The position numbers were made by a program, and so were the translations under genes. From assembly GCA_015499985.1 (NCBI GenBank), contig JAAAUF010001171.1:1-10853 (forward strand): DNA of 10,853 nt, given 5' to 3'. The notes beneath the pieces were generated by a model. It did no database searches. It saw nothing but the letters and a program-made list of their open reading frames with translations, and had not been told where the DNA came from. Source of the DNA: Haplosporangium gracile (Eukaryota > Mortierellomycota > Mortierellomycetes > Mortierellales > Mortierellaceae). This document shows, piece after piece, positions 8,001-10,853 of the stretch (its first letter is position 1; each line of letters begins with the position of its first letter).

Positions 8001-8639
8001 TCTTCTTCCCAGCTAATCGGGAATGAGAATAGAAAGAGTCTAGGCCTGCACCAACACCAACAGCTATGGAGCAGCTGGTTTGATAGGGTGCTTATCAACC
8101 TTACTTATTTCAGATCTGCAACACTCCAGGGGGAAAGAACGAAAAGGCAGCATTGATGATTGTGGGCTGTAGCGTTTCCATTAACGGTCAACCTTGACTG
8201 AGGCGGCTGCTAGAAGGGAGGCAGGGAACCAGGGTGGGAGTGAAATCCCTTTGATGTAATTTGGATTAGCGTCGCAATAATTAAGGAAATAATAAGAGCC
8301 AGCAGGTGGTCCAACTGACCACAATTGACATCGAATTGGCAGTCATCGAAAACCCTAGAAGAATGAATCATGTTTCGTGAGTAAGGGAAAGAGAAATGAG
8401 AGTGATGATAGAGAAGCTATGCATCATCCATGCCATGAGCGAGGGATAAGAAGCATTCATTTTTACATTTATTGTCAGTTGCCCTAATTTGGGAAAAGTG
8501 GTACCTTGTGCTTCAAAAGTAGGTAAGCAAAACTTAAGACGTTCGGGTTGGTTCGATTTCATTTCTCAAAATGCACAATTCCAACAGCCCTGCCCATCCT
8601 CTTGCTTGATAACTTTAGTTGTCGCACCCCTGTCCTACC

Positions 8640-8806
8640 TTCTCTTTTTTTCTTTTTCTTTTCTCTTCGTCCTTTCCTCGCCCTTTCCTCGCCCTTTCAC
8701 TCTCATTCAAAATTTTGACTCTCACTTGTTCATCACTTGTTCTTACTCCCTTCCTCTCCTTCATCACCCTCATTCCGACACCTTCAACACCTTCAACACG
8801 TTCACA
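8640..8806 (+). promoter_or_regulatory. Pyrimidine-rich core promoter/leader of the transporter gene
   Basis: The stretch is dominated by C and T. It holds short direct repeats: CCTTTCCTCGC twice (8671-8681, 8682-8692), CACTTGTTCWT twice (8723-8733, 8734-8744) and CTTCAACAC twice (8782-8790, 8791-8799), ending just before the ATG. C/T-rich tracts just before start codons are common at fungal transcription start regions. An out-of-frame 12-codon ORF at 8571-8609 lies upstream and would matter only if transcription starts before it. Confidence 0.5.
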
Positions 8807-10571
8807 ATGACATCCTTCAACCTAGGACTTAGCGAAAGAGCTTCTGTCTTTTTTATCGTGTTCTTTTACATGGTATGGCTTACGTTCCTCCATTCCTCCT
8901 TGATGCTCATGAGCCACTTTTACATTGCGATTAAAGAAAAACTTTTGCATGTCGTGTTAATCATTCGAATACCGTCTTGGACAAAAAATTAAATAGGTCA
9001 CTGCGCTGGTGATGGTTTCCGTCAACAAGGTATTTTTACGCCACAAAATTTTCTTTTTCTTTCTTGCTTGATCAACCTCGCACCGTTTTTTACAATTTGC
9101 CATTGAAGCCATTGGATTACTACCTTTATCTAACCAACTCCCTCTTCTTCCCCCCCCTCCCCCCCCCTCGGGAATAGTGGGCATTGAACACGTTGGCGTT
9201 GCCCTGGACGCTGCTGTGGATCCAAATGATCATTGCCGTGTTTTTGTTGAAGGTGACCCAGTACACAGGTCTGCTCAAGATGCCCGAGATCGTGACCGAG
9301 ACTGCCAAGGCGTTGATTCCTTTGATCGCCATCAATGTCCTCGGCCTTGGCGTTAACACTTTCTGCCTTGTCCACGTCGATACCTCCTTCTACCAGGTAC
9401 TTTGGCACTTTGCCTTATTGTAATTTTTGTTCTGTTGTGTTGTTTGCGCCCATTTCCCCATCATACATCTCCAATCCATCGATTGATAATTATTTAGCGG
9501 GACAACAACCGACAAAAATAGCCATTCGAATCCATTTGTTCCGCTTGGACCTTATTGTTCTTCTTTCTTTTCCTTCCTGTTCCGCATACATTTATTTGGA
9601 TAGAGTACTAATTAAGATGTGGCGTTGTTGCACAACTTCAACTATCCCTGCTTTTGCTCACACTTCCCGTTTTTGCCTGCTCTCAATTTTACTTCTGTCT
9701 GTTTAGATTGCACGCGGGTTGGTTCTTCCATTCACAGTGTTCTTTGCCTATGTCCTCCTCCGCCAACCCTCCTCAAAGCTGGTCCTCGCCTCCTGCTTCA
9801 CCGTCTTTTGTGGATTCTACACCGGTGTCACCTCCGAGATCAGCGTCTCCCACCTCGGCATCCTTTACGGCGTCATTTCCTCCATCACAACCTCGCTCCA
9901 CGCGATCGTCATCAAAAAGTCACTCGGCGCCGTCAACAACTCGACTCTTGACCTCGTCTACTACAACAACGTTCTTTCGCTCGTTGCTGTCACACCCTTG
10001 ATTGTGCTTAGTGGAGAAAGCGCCGAGATCTGGTATCGCTTGTCGACCGATGGCTTTGCGGCTTTCCATACTTTCTTGTTTGCAGGATTTGTTACTGGGA
10101 TCTTTGGCTTCTTGGTCAACTTGGCCAGTTTCTTGCAGATCTCCAAGACTTCTCCTACTACTCATATGATTGCCGGTGCCGTTCGGGGAGTGTAAGTTTT
10201 TTTTTTTGTTGGCGTGAAGGATGCGGCGCGATTGTCAAGAAGTGCCCCTGGATATTTTTTCTAATTGTCCTCCTGCCAGAATCGCTAATTATACCATTTG
10301 CTTGCTCTCTTTCATGACTTTCTATATTTCAACAAACAAAAACAGGATTCAAACTCTGTTGGGCTACTGGGTGTTCAACGACATTATCACGGCTGGACGC
10401 CTGATGGGCATTTTTTTGATCCTCAGCGGAGGGGCTCTGTACACGTGGGCCAAGGACAAGGAGATGACGGCCAAGGACAGCGCCAAACCCACCTATATCC
10501 CTATGACCCAGCAGGATGTTGATGGCGAGGAGGATGATAAAGAGATCAACGGGGATGACCACGAGGCATAG
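8807..10571 (+). CDS. SLC35C1: GDP-fucose-transporter-like nucleotide-sugar transporter (342 aa, 5 exons)
   Basis: Exons: 8807-8872, 8997-9029, 9178-9396, 9707-10191 and 10346-10571, all GT..AG and in frame (1,029 nt). The product has about ten hydrophobic segments and no cleavable signal peptide, as in the TPT/SLC35 drug-metabolite-transporter fold of Golgi antiporters that import a nucleotide sugar and export the nucleoside monophosphate. Family marks include VSVNK at the end of helix 1, FYNV-like SFYQIARGL between helices 3 and 4, VYYNN starting helix 7, SKTSPTTHMIAGAVRG before helix 9, and a GGALYTWAK end of helix 10. These parallel animal GDP-fucose transporters (SPLTHNVSGTAK and SSAYTWVR in the human protein), and the length is close to the human 364. 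The C-terminus is a hydrophilic acidic tail. Substrate assignment is by family resemblance; a related SLC35 substrate or a triose-phosphate-type carrier is possible. The ATG at 8807 is the first in-frame Met. Confidence 0.82.
8997..9029 (+). other. 33-nt internal exon of the transporter
   Basis: This exon encodes the 11 residues VTALVMVSVNK, completing helix 1 and its conserved Asn-Lys end. It is bounded by AATAG and GTATTT and is phase 0 on both sides, so skipping it would keep frame but shorten helix 1. Confidence 0.8.
9148..9177 (+). other. C-run acceptor tract in transporter intron 2
   Basis: The 3' end of intron 9030-9177 has C8 (9150-9157), T, C9 (9159-9167), then a short spacer and the acceptor AATAG. 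A CTAAC branch site lies at 9130-9134. The polypyrimidine tract is almost only C, which is unusual because fungal tracts are normally U-rich. Confidence 0.75.
9397..9706 (+). other. Long transporter intron with distant branch site
   Basis: At 310 nt this is two to four times longer than the other introns here. The donor is GTACTT and the acceptor GTTTAG. A TACTAAT branch-like motif lies at 9606-9612, and from 9617 to 9704 there is no AG at all, so a scan from the branch site would reach the acceptor at 9705-9706 as the first usable AG. Confidence 0.65.
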
Positions 10572-10853
10572 TTTCTTGTACAGCATCGCGATGACTATAT
10601 AACGAACTTTTTTCTACGATACCATTTTGTTTACCAGTTCATACTCATACTCATTCTCATAGACGGCTTTCATGCACAATACATTACTGTTTTTCTTTTT
10701 TCACACACCCCCTTTTTCTGGATGAGAGAGTGTGATCTGTGCTGTGTGACTTGCATGAATTTTCATTCCATATCCTTCTCCCTGCATTTTCGACACCCTT
10801 TTTTTTTTTTCTCTCACAAAAAACCCTCCTACTCGCTCTCCTTTTTTTTTTTT
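10572..10853. other. 3' flank of the transporter and start of the next intergenic region
   Basis: No gene is seen in these 282 bases. The first part should be the transporter 3'UTR; no AATAAA is present. A short repeated CATACT/CATTCT string lies near 10640-10660. The distal end (10797-10853) holds long T runs and C/T-rich sequence resembling the promoters of this genome, so another plus-strand gene may begin just beyond the window. Confidence 0.4.

Larger units (their letters stand above)
7864..8806. other. Intergenic region: RINT1 3' flank and transporter promoter
   Basis: I find no convincing gene here on either strand. The proximal part (to about 8100) should hold the RINT1 3'UTR; there is no clear AATAAA, only A-rich AGATAAAAA near 7881. 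A GTATGT donor at 7920 with a CTTCTTCTTCCCAG acceptor ending near 8011 could form a 3'UTR intron. Inverted repeats lie at 7962-8000, 8077-8100, 8187-8198, 8306-8322 and 8322-8338. From about 8600 the sequence turns strongly C/T-rich with short tandem repeats, typical of a fungal core promoter and leader for the transporter gene. Confidence 0.6.

Noticed and set aside
8145..8210. Possible C/D-box snoRNA: TTGATGA, later CTGA, with flanking GGCAGC/GCTGCT complementarity.
   Set aside because: The C box lacks the purine at position 1, the C-to-D distance (about 50 nt) is short, the stem includes a wobble pair and is set off from the D box, and no internal C'/D' boxes are evident.
8368..8562. 64-codon minus-strand frame in the intergenic region.
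   Set aside because: Short, no recognisable motif and no supporting splice or promoter context; consistent with chance in noncoding DNA.
8489..8806. Open frame in phase with the transporter extending upstream to 8489.
   Set aside because: It has no ATG before 8807 and translates the pyrimidine-rich leader into low-complexity Ser/Phe/Leu sequence.
9617..9704. Possible extra exon starting after the AAG at 9616 in transporter intron 3.
   Set aside because: That AG is only 3 nt past the branch-like motif, no good donor follows before 9707, and joining 9396 to 9707 directly restores family-like protein sequence.
1..10853. Search for mobile elements, tRNAs, rRNAs, CRISPR-like arrays or an unusual gene cluster.
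   Set aside because: No transposase, reverse transcriptase, terminal repeats, cloverleaf or spaced repeat array was seen on either strand by reading; the four genes look like ordinary independent fungal loci.

Overview
This is eukaryotic, most likely fungal, nuclear DNA. The genes carry short introns (about 80-310 nt) with GTAAGT/GTATGT-type donors, CTAAC/TACTAAC-type branch sites and YAG acceptors. Promoters are rich in C/T, and homopolymer A/T runs and CAG/CAA glutamine tracts are frequent. The gene content (a GDP-fucose-type nucleotide-sugar transporter, a Gln/His-rich BTB protein, many introns per gene) would suit an early-diverging fungus such as a Mortierella/Linnemannia relative. That placement is inference only; no marker gene in the window fixes it.

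Layout. (1) 123-446, minus: a small, hydrophilic, unrecognised protein, probably with a 5'UTR intron at 447-544. (2) 706-3858, minus: one uninterrupted exon for a 1,050-residue BTB/POZ protein with BACK-like helices, an acidic linker and a divergent, interrupted MATH/TRAF-like C-terminal half that contains a large Gln/His/Pro insertion; it has a 5'UTR intron with a textbook TACTAAC branch site. (3) 3859-4269: a short divergent promoter region. (4) 4270-7863, plus: an 11-exon RINT1/Tip20-family gene (880 residues), the Dsl1/NRZ tether subunit for Golgi-to-ER retrograde vesicles. (5) 7864-8806: an intergenic stretch with several inverted repeats and a pyrimidine-rich promoter. (6) 8807-10571, plus: a 5-exon GDP-fucose-transporter-like Golgi carrier (342 residues) with a 33-nt exon. 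(7) 10572-10853: 3' flank with low-complexity T/C tracts.

RINT1/Tip20 and the nucleotide-sugar transporter both act in the early secretory pathway, but nothing in the sequence shows that they are co-regulated; fungal neighbours are usually independent units. I reconstructed exon joins by hand, checking that each join keeps frame, uses GT..AG and restores family-like protein sequence. I see no mobile element, CRISPR array, tRNA, rRNA or convincingly new multi-gene system. The most noteworthy items are the unusual BTB-then-MATH architecture with its glutamine-rich insertion, the pure CAG tract in RINT1, the fucose-transporter homologue in a fungus, and several intron and hairpin structures.
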